Source of the DNA: Staphylococcus chromogenes
GTDB taxonomy: Bacteria > Bacillota > Bacilli > Staphylococcales > Staphylococcaceae
Direction of reading: 5' to 3'
Length of the DNA: 64,000 nucleotides
Assembly (NCBI RefSeq): GCF_029024625.1
Contig: NZ_CP118953.1
Location: forward strand, 124,001 to 188,000
Part shown: piece by piece, positions 56,209-64,000 of the stretch
Layout: each line of letters opens with the position of its first letter
Position numbering within the stretch: the first letter of the stretch is position 1
Notes under the pieces: model-generated
The model's input: only the letters and a program-made list of their open reading frames with translations
The model's database searches: none
Told to the model about the DNA's origin: nothing
Translations under genes and position numbers: made by a program

Positions 56209-57549
56209 ATGTATTTTAAACAATTTTACAATGACCATTTATCACAAGCATCTTATTTAATCGGGTGTCAACGCACGGGTGAAGCAATGATTATTGATCC
56301 GATTCGTGATTTAACGCAGTATGTTGAAGTTGCTGAAAAAGAAGGGTTTACCATTACACAGGCTGCAGAGACACATATTCATGCGGATTATGCCTCTGGT
56401 ATTCGTGAGGTTGCTCAACGCTTAGGGGCAACGATTTATGTTTCAAAAGAAGGAGAGGAAAGTTTAGGATATCGAAACATGCCTAAACAAACACAATTTG
56501 TAGGGCATAAAGATAAGATAAAGGTTGGAAATATTGAGTTAGAAGTTTTACACACACCTGGTCATACCCCAGAGAGCATCAGTCTATTGTTAACTGATAT
56601 TGGAGGAGGAGCCTCTATACCAATGGGACTTTTCAGTGGAGATTTTCTTTTTGTGGGTGATATAGGTCGTCCGGATTTACTTGAAAAAGCCGTACAAGTG
56701 GCAGGATCTACAGAAAAAGGCGCTAAACAAATGTATGAGTCGGTTCAAATGATAAAAAATTATCCTGACTATATTCAAATTTGGCCAGGTCATGGCGCTG
56801 GAAGTCCATGTGGAAAAGCGCTAGGCGCGATTCCTATGTCAACATTAGGCTATGAAAAAATAAATAATTGGGCTTTTCAAATAGAAGATGAAGCCGCATT
56901 CATCGAATCATTAACGACAGACCAACCTGCACCTCCAAAACATTTTGCCAAAATGAAGCAAATTAATCAATTTGGAATGGAGGATTACCAACCTTATCAA
57001 GTTTATATGAGTCAAGATGATGAAACATTGGCTTTTGATTTACGTTCAAAAGAAGCTTACCATGGTGGCCATCAATTTGGAACGATGAATATTCCATATG
57101 ATAAAAATTTCATTAACCAAATCGGATGGTATTTAAATTACAATGAAGACATTCAACTTATTGGAGATAAACCAACAGTTGATGCAGCAGTACACACGCT
57201 TCAACTAATTGGATATGATCGTGTTAAAAGTTATAAAAAACCTTCATTTGAAGTCAAGACAAAATCGATACACAGTTATGAAGTAACTGGGGAAGAAGAG
57301 CATGTCTTAGATGTTCGTAACGATAAAGAGTGGGCAGCGGGTCATTTAAGTCAAGCGCAACATTTAGCACATGGTCAACTTTTAGAAACGACAGTTCCGT
57401 TTGCGAAAGATGCCCCTTTATATGTCCATTGTCAATCAGGCGTAAGAAGCTCAATAGCAGTTGGAATACTAGAAAAGCAAGGATTTAAAAACATTATTAA
57501 TGTGCGTGAAGGTTACCAAGCTATTCCAGATAAAGCGAAACGCGTATAA
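56209..57549 (+). CDS. cstB: Persulfide dioxygenase-rhodanese fusion CstB
   Basis: This is a 446-aa non-heme Fe(II) enzyme that oxidises low-molecular-weight persulfides to thiosulfate. The metallo-beta-lactamase domain has ETHIHADYASG (ligands at about 56-60), HTPGHTPES and FSGDFLFVGDIGRPDL, then WPGHGAGSPCGKALG with the conserved Cys near 201. A degenerate rhodanese domain follows, then an active one with HCQSGVRSS near the C-terminus. In S. aureus sqr usually follows in this operon; here a terminator follows instead. Confidence 0.95.
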   Translation: MYFKQFYNDHLSQASYLIGCQRTGEAMIIDPIRDLTQYVEVAEKEGFTITQAAETHIHADYASGIREVAQRLGATIYVSKEGEESLGYRNMPKQTQFVGHKDKIKVGNIELEVLHTPGHTPESISLLLTDIGGGASIPMGLFSGDFLFVGDIGRPDLLEKAVQVAGSTEKGAKQMYESVQMIKNYPDYIQIWPGHGAGSPCGKALGAIPMSTLGYEKINNWAFQIEDEAAFIESLTTDQPAPPKHFAKMKQINQFGMEDYQPYQVYMSQDDETLAFDLRSKEAYHGGHQFGTMNIPYDKNFINQIGWYLNYNEDIQLIGDKPTVDAAVHTLQLIGYDRVKSYKKPSFEVKTKSIHSYEVTGEEEHVLDVRNDKEWAAGHLSQAQHLAHGQLLETTVPFAKDAPLYVHCQSGVRSSIAVGILEKQGFKNIINVREGYQAIPDKAKRV

Positions 57550-57558
57550 AGTTCAATT

Positions 57559-57596
57559 AAAACACACTTTAATCTAGGTTAAGGTGTGTTTTTTAT
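57559..57596 (+). terminator. Terminator of cstAB
   Basis: AAAACACACTTTAA pairs with TTAAGGTGTGTTTT and is followed by a T-run. Confidence 0.88.
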
Positions 57597-57641
57597 TTGA
57601 AAATTCAATTTGCCAAATTGTAAAAAGCGTGATAGTTTATA

Positions 57642-57655
57642 TGTAAACGTTTACA
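57642..57655. promoter_or_regulatory. LacI-family operator (RbsR and/or CcpA) before rbsR
   Basis: TGTAAACGTTTACA is a perfect palindrome with the central CG of LacI-type operators, 21 bp upstream of the rbsR start. It fits RbsR autoregulation and also resembles a cre site. Confidence 0.78.
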
Positions 57656-57676
57656 CATTTAGAAGAGGTGAACGCT

Positions 57677-58642
57677 GTGGCAACGATTAAAGAAGTGGCG
57701 CATTACGCCAAAGTGTCTGTAGCGACGGTCTCACGGGCAATTAATGGAAATGGTTATGTGAAACAAGAGACACGTGACAAAATTGAGGCTGCGATTCAAG
57801 CTTTAAACTATCAACCGAATGAAGTGGCACGTTCACTGAATATGAAAAAATCAAAACTTATTGGCTTATTGTTGCCAGATATGAGCAATCCTTTTTTTAC
57901 ACTTGTCGCGCGTGGGGTGGAAGATATGGCGATGGCACGAGGATATCATATTATGATTGGCAACGGTGCGATGGATGAAACGAAAGAATTAAATTATTTG
58001 TCTATGTTCAAAGTCAATCAATGTAGTGGAGTCATCGCTTCACAACTGTCGACGCCGCACGCTTTTGAACAATTACATGCGCTCCAATCTCCATGTGTTC
58101 TTATTGACCGAGCGGCCGAAGGAGATACATGTGTTGAAGCGGACCATGTGCAAGGGGGCACACTTCAAGCTGAAACAATCCTACAGGGCAACGCGACTTC
58201 TGTATTACTGCTCTATCAAAACTTAGATTATACGTCCTTTCGTGCACGGTTCGATGCAGCAAAAAAAGTGCTAGAAGAAGCAAATGTGTCGGTGGTAACC
58301 CAATTAGAAGGCGCCTTGACAGAAAAATTACTGGAACGCTACATCGACACCTATACTATCGATAGTATTATTTGTAGTAATGACGTGATGGCGTTTAAAG
58401 TCATGCAGTGGTTGTACACCCTCAATATCAAGGTGCCAGAAGAGGTGCAAGTGGTGGGCTATGATGACATTCCATTTGCAACAATGTTTATTCCGACATT
58501 AACGACAGTTCGCCAACCGGCTTATGAACTGGGCCAACAAGCGACACAACAATTAATCGATGAACTTGAAGGACGTGTAGCGCCAACGTCTACTATTTTA
58601 GAAGTCGACATGGTGCATCGTGCATCAACAAGGAGGTCATAA
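57677..58642 (+). CDS. rbsR: Ribose operon repressor, LacI family
   Basis: This 321-aa protein has the LacI helix-turn-helix TIKEVAHYAKVSVATVSRAING at residues 2-23 and the hinge helix NYQPNEVARSLNMKKS, followed by a periplasmic-binding-protein-like sugar domain (IGLLLPDMSNPFF, SNDVMAFKVMQWL, VVGYDDIPFATMFIPTLTTVRQ). GTG 57677 is chosen because AGAGGTG lies just upstream and would overlap the earlier GTG at 57668. It leads rbsRKDACB, so it probably controls its own operon through the palindrome upstream. Confidence 0.9.
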   Translation: MATIKEVAHYAKVSVATVSRAINGNGYVKQETRDKIEAAIQALNYQPNEVARSLNMKKSKLIGLLLPDMSNPFFTLVARGVEDMAMARGYHIMIGNGAMDETKELNYLSMFKVNQCSGVIASQLSTPHAFEQLHALQSPCVLIDRAAEGDTCVEADHVQGGTLQAETILQGNATSVLLLYQNLDYTSFRARFDAAKKVLEEANVSVVTQLEGALTEKLLERYIDTYTIDSIICSNDVMAFKVMQWLYTLNIKVPEEVQVVGYDDIPFATMFIPTLTTVRQPAYELGQQATQQLIDELEGRVAPTSTILEVDMVHRASTRRS

Positions 58643-58644
58643 AA

Positions 58645-59526
58645 ATGAAAAAAATATATGTCATCGGTAGTGTTTCTATGGATTTAGTGGTTGAAACAAA
58701 CGTCGTGCCTCAAAAGGGCGAGACAGTCTTAGGGGAATCCTTTTTTACCGCGCCTGGGGGTAAAGGGGCGAACCAAGCGGTGGCTGCTGCCCGTTTAGGA
58801 GAAAATGTTCATATGATTGGACGCATCGGCGATGATGATTTTGGCCAAGAGATTGTTCAAAATTTCCAACGTAACGGTGTGGACGTTACCCATTTGAAAG
58901 TCGTGCCAAATATGCCATCCGGGACAGCGCATATTACGTTAGCAGACCACGACAACAGCATTATTGTCGTCCCTTCAGCGAATCATGAAGTGACCTATGC
59001 GAACATAAAAGCGCAACTTGCAGAACTGCAGTCTGGCGATATTGTGTTAATTCAGCAAGAAATTCCAGCAGAAACAGTCGAGCAAGTGTTGGCGTATTGT
59101 CACCAACACCACATCACGTCTATTTTAAACCCAGCACCGTATCGGGAAGTCAGTGACGCGGTGATTGCGCATGCGGATTATATTACGCCGAATGAAACAG
59201 AAAGTGAGGCCCTTTTTAAAGGAGATCTCGAAAAAGCTTTAGAACGTTACCCTAATAAATTGATTGTCACGATTGGCGACAAAGGGGCGCGTTACTTTAA
59301 CGGAGAAGACCATATTACAGTAAAAGGCTATACACGCGAAGTCAAAGATACTACTGGGGCAGGGGATACGTTTAACGGTGCACTTGCTGTCGGCTTACAA
59401 AAAGAGTGGCCGCTAGAAAAAGCCATCGCGCTAGCAAACCTTGCTGCAAGTGTTTCAGTGACGGGCATGGGTGCACAAGGCGGCATGCCAACGTGGGACG
59501 AGATTAGAGGTGAACTCGATGTATAA
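58645..59526 (+). CDS. rbsK: Ribokinase
   Basis: This 293-aa PfkB-family kinase converts ribose to ribose 5-phosphate. It has the signature GGKGANQAVAAARLG at about 39-53 and the anion-hole/catalytic block DTTGAGDTFNGALAVGL near 235-251 with the catalytic Asp. IGSVSMDLVVETNVVPQKGET at the N-terminus binds sugar. It follows rbsR by 2 nt behind AAGGAGG and overlaps rbsD by 8 nt. Confidence 0.95.
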   Translation: MKKIYVIGSVSMDLVVETNVVPQKGETVLGESFFTAPGGKGANQAVAAARLGENVHMIGRIGDDDFGQEIVQNFQRNGVDVTHLKVVPNMPSGTAHITLADHDNSIIVVPSANHEVTYANIKAQLAELQSGDIVLIQQEIPAETVEQVLAYCHQHHITSILNPAPYREVSDAVIAHADYITPNETESEALFKGDLEKALERYPNKLIVTIGDKGARYFNGEDHITVKGYTREVKDTTGAGDTFNGALAVGLQKEWPLEKAIALANLAASVSVTGMGAQGGMPTWDEIRGELDV

Positions 59527-59908
59527 AACAGGCATTTTAAACAGTGACATTTCCACGGTGCTCAGCCAACTGGGTCATACGGATTGTATTATGATTGCGG
59601 ATTGTGGGTTACCTATTCCAGAAGGGGTCAAGCGCATTGACCTTGCGTTAAAGTTTGGCGAACCGTCATTTATGGACGTTTACACCGAAATTTCAAAACA
59701 TATGGCCATCGCCTCAGCAACGATGGCTAAAGAGATGCAATACCATAATAATTTGTTATTTGAAAATCTTAAAGAGGACTTTTCAGATTTCAAGACCGTC
59801 TCCCATAATGAATTGAAACGCCAATCTCACAATGTCAAAGCGATTATTCGGACTGGAGAAGCGACCCCATACGCTAACATCATTTTACAGAGCGATGTCT
59901 TATTTTAG
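59519..59908 (+). CDS. rbsD: D-ribose pyranase
   Basis: This 129-aa mutarotase interconverts beta-pyranose and furanose ribose so that RbsK can use it. The catalytic His20 is in LGHTDCIMIADCGLPIP, and the C-terminal IIRTGEATPYANIIL block is the RbsD/FucU signature. The ATG at 59519 lies in the rbsK end behind AGAGGTG; a longer frame upstream is inside rbsK. Confidence 0.95.
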   Translation: MYKTGILNSDISTVLSQLGHTDCIMIADCGLPIPEGVKRIDLALKFGEPSFMDVYTEISKHMAIASATMAKEMQYHNNLLFENLKEDFSDFKTVSHNELKRQSHNVKAIIRTGEATPYANIILQSDVLF

Positions 59909-59920
59909 GAGGAATGCGAC

Positions 59921-61417
59921 ATGATTACGATGCGTCAAATTCATAAAGCCTTTGGCGAAAACAAAGTGTTACAAGGCGTCGATTTTACTCTCCGACGAGG
60001 TACTGTCCACGCCTTAATGGGCGAAAACGGTGCAGGTAAATCGACACTGATGAAAATTTTAGTAGGGATTCATCAAAAAGATCGAGGGGACATTCTCATC
60101 TCAGAGGAATCCAAAGTATTCAATAATCCGAAAGAAGCCGAACGCGCTGGATTTGTTTTTATCCATCAAGAATTAAACATTTGGCCTGAATTAACTGTTT
60201 TAGAAAATATGTTCATCGGTAAAGAAATTAAAAACAAATGGGGCCTCTTGAAAACAGCAGAAATGGAAAAACAAGCGAAGGCTATTTTTGAAAAATTAAA
60301 TTTCCATATTCCGCTTCATAAAACAGCCAAACATTGTTCTATCGGGGAACAACAAATGATTGAAATCGCCAAAGCCCTCATGACTGAGGCGAAAGTCATT
60401 ATTATGGATGAGCCCACTGCAACTTTAACAGAAACAGAAATTACAGAATTGTTCAAAATGATACGCCATTTGAAAAAACAAGGTGTAGCGTTCGTCTACA
60501 TTTCACATCGGATGGCGGAAATTTTTGAAATATCGGATGAAATTACGGTGATGCGTGATGGGCAAACCGTTTTTTATAAACCAACACAAGAAACCGCTTA
60601 CAATGACATCGTGCGCGCCATGGTCGGCAGAGATTTAGAAGATCAATACCCGGACCGCCATTATGAACCGCAAGATATCATTTTAAACGTGTCACACCTC
60701 ACCAATCCTCAACATCAGATTAAGGATGTCGCATTTGATTTAAGACGCGGAGAAATTTTAGGTGTCAGTGGTCTGATGGGCGCTGGGCGTACTGAAATGA
60801 TGCGCAGTCTGTTTGGCTTAGATAAGGGAACGCATCATATTGAAATCAATGGAGAAAAAGTGTCTATTAAAACAGCCGAAGATGCCATGAAACATGGGCT
60901 CGCACTGATTACAGAAAATCGAAAAGATGAAGGGCTCATTTTAGATTTTTCAATTCGTGACAATATGGTGTTGCCCTCCTTAAAAAGCTTTTCAAAATAC
61001 GGCTTTGTGAAAGAAAAAGAGTCCAATCAATTTGTCGATCGCATGCGAGACCGCCTAAATATAAAAACACCGCATCAGCAACCTGCGGGCACTTTATCAG
61101 GAGGCAACCAACAAAAAGTCGTGCTCGCGAAATGGATAGGTACCGCCCCGCGTATCATTATTTTTGATGAACCGACGCGCGGCATTGATGTAGGGGCGAA
61201 ACGTGAAATTTATCAGCTGATGAATGAATTGACCGAACGTGGTGTCTCTATCATTATGATTTCCTCAGAACTGCCAGAAGTGATTGGGATGAGTGACCGT
61301 GTCATGGTTGTTCATGAAGGGCGCATTGCCGGTCATTTGACGGGAGAGGATATGACAGAAGAAAAAATTATGACACTGGCGACAGGAGGAACATTACATG
61401 AAAACATTAACCGCTAA
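59921..61417 (+). CDS. rbsA: Ribose ABC transporter ATP-binding protein
   Basis: This is a 498-aa tandem ABC ATPase. The first domain has Walker A GENGAGKSTLMKIL (about residues 36-49), signature CSIGEQQMIEIAKAL and Walker B IIMDEPTATL. The second domain has a degenerate Walker A (GLMGAGRTEMMRSL), signature LSGGNQQKVVLAKW and IIFDEPTRGIDVGAK. This is the standard RbsA/MglA layout. AGGAGG precedes the ATG; it overlaps rbsC by 20 nt. Confidence 0.96.
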   Translation: MITMRQIHKAFGENKVLQGVDFTLRRGTVHALMGENGAGKSTLMKILVGIHQKDRGDILISEESKVFNNPKEAERAGFVFIHQELNIWPELTVLENMFIGKEIKNKWGLLKTAEMEKQAKAIFEKLNFHIPLHKTAKHCSIGEQQMIEIAKALMTEAKVIIMDEPTATLTETEITELFKMIRHLKKQGVAFVYISHRMAEIFEISDEITVMRDGQTVFYKPTQETAYNDIVRAMVGRDLEDQYPDRHYEPQDIILNVSHLTNPQHQIKDVAFDLRRGEILGVSGLMGAGRTEMMRSLFGLDKGTHHIEINGEKVSIKTAEDAMKHGLALITENRKDEGLILDFSIRDNMVLPSLKSFSKYGFVKEKESNQFVDRMRDRLNIKTPHQQPAGTLSGGNQQKVVLAKWIGTAPRIIIFDEPTRGIDVGAKREIYQLMNELTERGVSIIMISSELPEVIGMSDRVMVVHEGRIAGHLTGEDMTEEKIMTLATGGTLHENINR

Positions 61418-62336
61418 AACATCTTTATTTGAAAAGCTGATTCCATTCGTAGGACTCATCTTATTGATTGTGATGATTAGTGTGCTGAATCCAGCATTTT
61501 TAGATTTATCGAATTTACTCAATTTATTAAGACAAGTGTCAATTAATGGGCTGATTGCGTTTGGGATGACGTTTGTCATTTTAACCGGTGGCATTGATTT
61601 ATCCGTGGGGTCTATTTTAGCGCTTTCGTCGGCATTTATCGCATTAATGATTACGAGTGGGGTTGACCCAATCATTGCCATTATCATCGGCGTACTGATT
61701 GGCTTTGTTCTAGGTGTAGTCAACGGAATTTTTGTCACAAAAGGCAACATGGCACCATTTATCGCAACACTAGCGACGATGACCATCTTCCGTGGACTGA
61801 CACTTGTCGTGACGGATGGGAACCCGATTACGAATTTAGGGGACAATTACTTATTCCAACTCTTTGGTAAAGGTTATTTCTTTGGTATTCCAGTGCCAGC
61901 CGTTACGATGACCCTTGTTTTTATCGCTTTGTTTATCATTTTACATAAAACAACTTTTGGACGCCATACGTATGCGATTGGTGGCAACGAAATCGCAGCT
62001 AAAATTTCAGGTATTAAAGTGAATCGCGTCAAAATTTTGATTTATGGGATTTCAGGATTTATGGCTGCATTAGCCGGCGCCATTTTAACTTCACGACTGA
62101 ACTCTGCACAACCGACAGCAGGAACGGCCTATGAACTCGATGCCATTGCGGCCGTGGTATTAGGTGGAACGTCACTTACAGGCGGTAAAGGGCGCATTGT
62201 GGGTACATTGATAGGGGTGCTTATCATTGGTGTGTTAAACAATGGGTTGAATTTACTCGGTGTGTCTTCGTTTTATCAACAAGTCGTTAAAGGGGTCGTT
62301 ATTTTAATAGCGGTGCTCATCGATCGAAAAAAATAA
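61398..62336 (+). CDS. rbsC: Ribose ABC transporter permease
   Basis: This 312-aa protein has about 8-10 helices of the RbsC/BPD_transp_2 family. It shows GGIDLSVGSILALSS (about residues 66-80), ATMTIFRGLTLVVTDGNPI, the cytoplasmic coupling segment FGRHTYAIGGNEIAAKISGI and LGGTSLTGGKGRIVGTLIG. AGGAGG lies inside the rbsA end. It forms the channel with RbsA and RbsB. Confidence 0.96.
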   Translation: MKTLTAKTSLFEKLIPFVGLILLIVMISVLNPAFLDLSNLLNLLRQVSINGLIAFGMTFVILTGGIDLSVGSILALSSAFIALMITSGVDPIIAIIIGVLIGFVLGVVNGIFVTKGNMAPFIATLATMTIFRGLTLVVTDGNPITNLGDNYLFQLFGKGYFFGIPVPAVTMTLVFIALFIILHKTTFGRHTYAIGGNEIAAKISGIKVNRVKILIYGISGFMAALAGAILTSRLNSAQPTAGTAYELDAIAAVVLGGTSLTGGKGRIVGTLIGVLIIGVLNNGLNLLGVSSFYQQVVKGVVILIAVLIDRKK

Positions 62337-62354
62337 GGAAAGTAGGAGACGTTC

Positions 62355-63269
62355 ATGAAAAAAACTATCGTCATCTTTTTGGCATGTCTTTTGCTATTAG
62401 CGGGATGTTCCTTAGAATCACCCGTCAAAAAAGACAAAAGTGGCAAAACGAATAAAAACAAATCTGACATCACAATAGGTGTAAGTATTTCCACATTAAA
62501 TAACCCATTTTTTGTGACAATCAAAGATAATATTGAAAAAGAAGCCAAAAAGCAAGGCATGCAAGTAAAAGTCGTTGATGCACGGGATGATTCCGCAAAA
62601 CAAACGAATGACATCGAAGATCTTGTGCAACAACAGGTCGATTATTTAATTGTCAATCCGACTGATTCAAGTGCGATTTCCAGTGCCGTCCAATCTGCGA
62701 ATAACGAGGGCATTCCTGTCATTACGTTAGACCGTTCGGTAGATAAAGGCGAAGTAGCTTCATTTATTGCCTCAGATAATGTTGAAGGCGGTAAAATGGG
62801 CGGTAAGTTTATAGTTGATAAAGTTGGGGAACAAGCGAAAGTCGCCGAGCTTGAAGGGGTGCCAGGAGCGAGTGCGACACGCGAACGAGGCAAAGGCTTC
62901 CATGAGATTGCCGATAAAGATTTAAATATTGTCTCTAAACAAAGTGCCAAATTTGATCGTGCAGAAGGGTTAAATGTGACACAAAATATGATTCAAGCGC
63001 ATCCGGATATTAAAGCGATTTTTGCGCATAACGATGAAATGGCATTAGGCGCAATTGAAGCGATTGGAGATAAAGACATTGTCGTAGTGGGCTTTGATGG
63101 TAATGAAGATGCGATGAAAGCCATTAAAAATCATCAACTCGATGCGACCGTGGCCCAACAACCGCAATTGATGGGGAAAGAAGCGGTGCAGACCGTATTG
63201 AAATTAATGGACGGGAAAAAAGTAGAAAAAGCCATTAAAATCCCATTGAAACTTGAAACAGCGAAATAA
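62355..63269 (+). CDS. rbsB: Ribose-binding lipoprotein
   Basis: This 304-aa solute-binding protein is anchored by a lipobox (LLAGC, Cys18). After a lysine-rich linker to about residue 37, the mature type I periplasmic-binding fold begins ITIGVSISTLNNPFF. Ligand-site segments include VVDARDDSAKQTNDIEDL, VITLDRSVDKGE, GVPGASATRERGKGF, AHNDEMALGAIEAI and VVGFDGNEDAM, all typical of RbsB. It is the last gene of the operon. Confidence 0.95.
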   Translation: MKKTIVIFLACLLLLAGCSLESPVKKDKSGKTNKNKSDITIGVSISTLNNPFFVTIKDNIEKEAKKQGMQVKVVDARDDSAKQTNDIEDLVQQQVDYLIVNPTDSSAISSAVQSANNEGIPVITLDRSVDKGEVASFIASDNVEGGKMGGKFIVDKVGEQAKVAELEGVPGASATRERGKGFHEIADKDLNIVSKQSAKFDRAEGLNVTQNMIQAHPDIKAIFAHNDEMALGAIEAIGDKDIVVVGFDGNEDAMKAIKNHQLDATVAQQPQLMGKEAVQTVLKLMDGKKVEKAIKIPLKLETAK

Positions 63270-63321
63270 GAAGAGATGTGAAAAAAAGCGCTCTGTCAAA
63301 TCAGACGGGTCACATCAAATT

Positions 63322-63360
63322 AAGGAGTTAGGCAATCATGAATTGCTTAACTCTTTTTGT
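63322..63360 (+). terminator. Terminator of rbs operon
   Basis: GAGTTAGGCAAT pairs with ATTGCTTAACTC (one G-T wobble) and is followed by five T. Confidence 0.88.
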
Positions 63361-63841
63361 TTAGGAGCAAAAAGACTTGAACATTGATGGCACCGTCAGA
63401 TTTTTATAGACCTCAAAAAATCGAAAATTCTTGAGCTACTCCTCATTTTTTACCACAACAAACCCCTGACGTGACCAGACGTCAGGGGTATTATTGAGGG
63501 TTTTAAAATAGGTTGAACGTATCGGTTGTTACAACCGTATGTAACATACCGCTTTTTAGGAGAACCATATGTGTGTATCGCTTTATCGCAATAACCACCC
63601 TATTAGGTTGACCTTTTGAGGTGAGGTGGATATGTAGTAGGGGACCCAACCTCCCTAGAAGGTCTTCAGATTTGGACGACGAGCATGTGAGACTAATTTC
63701 TGAATTACGATGCATTTTTGGAGGATGTAATGCCAGAAAATCACAGCTCATACTTTTGAAGGGAAATGTGTTCAAAATGTAAGGGTATCATCTTGAACAT
63801 CTTTAAGATAACACAAATTTTAGAATATGTAAAATAAAAAG
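63361..63841. other. Intergenic stretch with hairpin, no convincing gene
   Basis: A 10-bp perfect stem ACCCCTGACG (63462-63471) / CGTCAGGGGT (63480-63489) with a loop of 8 lies here; on the minus strand it is followed by TTTGTTG, a weak terminator. A promoter-like TTTACA-17 bp-TATCTT on the minus strand is near 63800-63830. A 90-codon minus frame (63503-63775) starts at a TTG with no ribosome site and looks noncoding. An untranslated minus-strand RNA of about 330 nt is possible. Confidence 0.35.
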
Positions 63842-63855
63842 TTAGGTATACCTAA
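63842..63855. promoter_or_regulatory. Second DtxR/MntR-type palindrome
   Basis: TTAGGTATACCTAA has the same half sites as the mntH operator at 17654-17667 and is fully palindromic. It lies 3 bp after the stop of the partial MFS gene and upstream of a minus-strand promoter-like element, so its target is unclear. Confidence 0.5.
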
Positions 63856-63858
63856 AAA

Positions 63859-64000
63859 TTATTTGTTAGAACTTGATATATGGCGTTTTGATGCACTTTT
63901 ACCATGTGCGAAAAAGTAGCCAATAATAGCGAAAACACCGATCATCGCCATTAAAAGATACAACATACGATAACCTGTAAATGGTATTAGCGCACCTAAA
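63859..64000 (-). CDS. MFS-type transporter, C-terminal fragment (window edge)
   Basis: The last 46 codons of a minus-strand gene are visible: LGALIPFTGYRMLYLLMAM, then a further hydrophobic stretch IGVFAIIGYFFAHGK and a basic, serine-rich tail ending SNK. This is typical of the final helix and tail of a 12-helix major facilitator transporter. The start and most of the gene lie beyond the window, so the substrate cannot be judged. Confidence 0.65.
   Translation of the reverse strand, partial: LGALIPFTGYRMLYLLMAMIGVFAIIGYFFAHGKSASKRHISSSNK

Noticed and set aside
63541-63625. T-box-like wording (AGGGTGGTTATTGCG on the minus strand)
   Set aside because: It resembles the AGGGTGGNACCGCG core only partly; no specifier stem or paired terminator at the right distance is visible.
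63503-63775. 90-codon minus-strand ORF
   Set aside because: TTG start with no ribosome site, atypical composition and no recognisable motif.

Overview
The window reads as a chromosomal segment of a Staphylococcus that is probably not S. aureus. It carries staphylococcal gene sets in recognisable order: an arginine deiminase gene with its ArgR-type regulator, an mqo2-type malate:quinone oxidoreductase, mbcS, a bio operon, a serine-rich adhesin with its accessory Sec2 locus, hypR-merA and the cst locus. Shine-Dalgarno sequences are strong (AGGAGG-like). No rRNA, tRNA, CRISPR array, prophage or intact insertion sequence was seen.

Layout. Positions 1-9.5 kb hold partial arcA, argR, an MFS exporter, mqo with a 36-aa companion ORF, an ICMT-like membrane protein behind a hairpin leader, a CycA-type amino acid permease, a DUF4064-like protein and an M20 amidohydrolase. 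Positions 9.6-18 kb hold a VOC protein, azoreductase, a small secreted protein, a candidate LexA-controlled type I toxin-antitoxin locus (about 11.95-12.27 kb), mbcS, a YcaC-like hydrolase, hsp20 with CtsR-type heptads over its promoter, and mntH with an MntR-type palindrome. Positions 17.8-23.3 kb hold bioDAFW behind a BirA operator (no bioB in the cluster) and a lactate permease. Positions 24.3-45.6 kb hold the giant serine-rich adhesin, broken by a frame change near 26.95 kb, then secY2-asp1-asp2-asp3-secA2-gtfA-gtfB, which glycosylate and export it. Positions 45.8-51.9 kb hold phzF, two decaying fatty-acid genes (a truncated acyl-CoA ligase and a frameshifted CoA transferase), an ABC exporter pair and a FlaR-like kinase. 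Positions 52.1-57.6 kb form a thiol and sulfur stress block: hypR-merA (hypochlorite response) and tauE-cstR divergent from cstAB (persulfide detoxification, no sqr next to it). Positions 57.6-63.4 kb hold a complete ribose operon, rbsRKDACB. The window ends with the 3' end of an MFS gene on the minus strand.

Regulation is unusually legible. The sequence shows operator-like sites for CcpA, CtsR, MntR, BirA, HypR, CstR, RbsR and LexA next to fitting genes. All are pattern assignments, not measured sites. The least ordinary item is the LexA box upstream of a 24-codon hydrophobic ORF facing a strong convergent promoter. The two predicted transcripts end in opposing terminators and overlap by about 100 nt, which is the architecture of a type I toxin-antitoxin pair.
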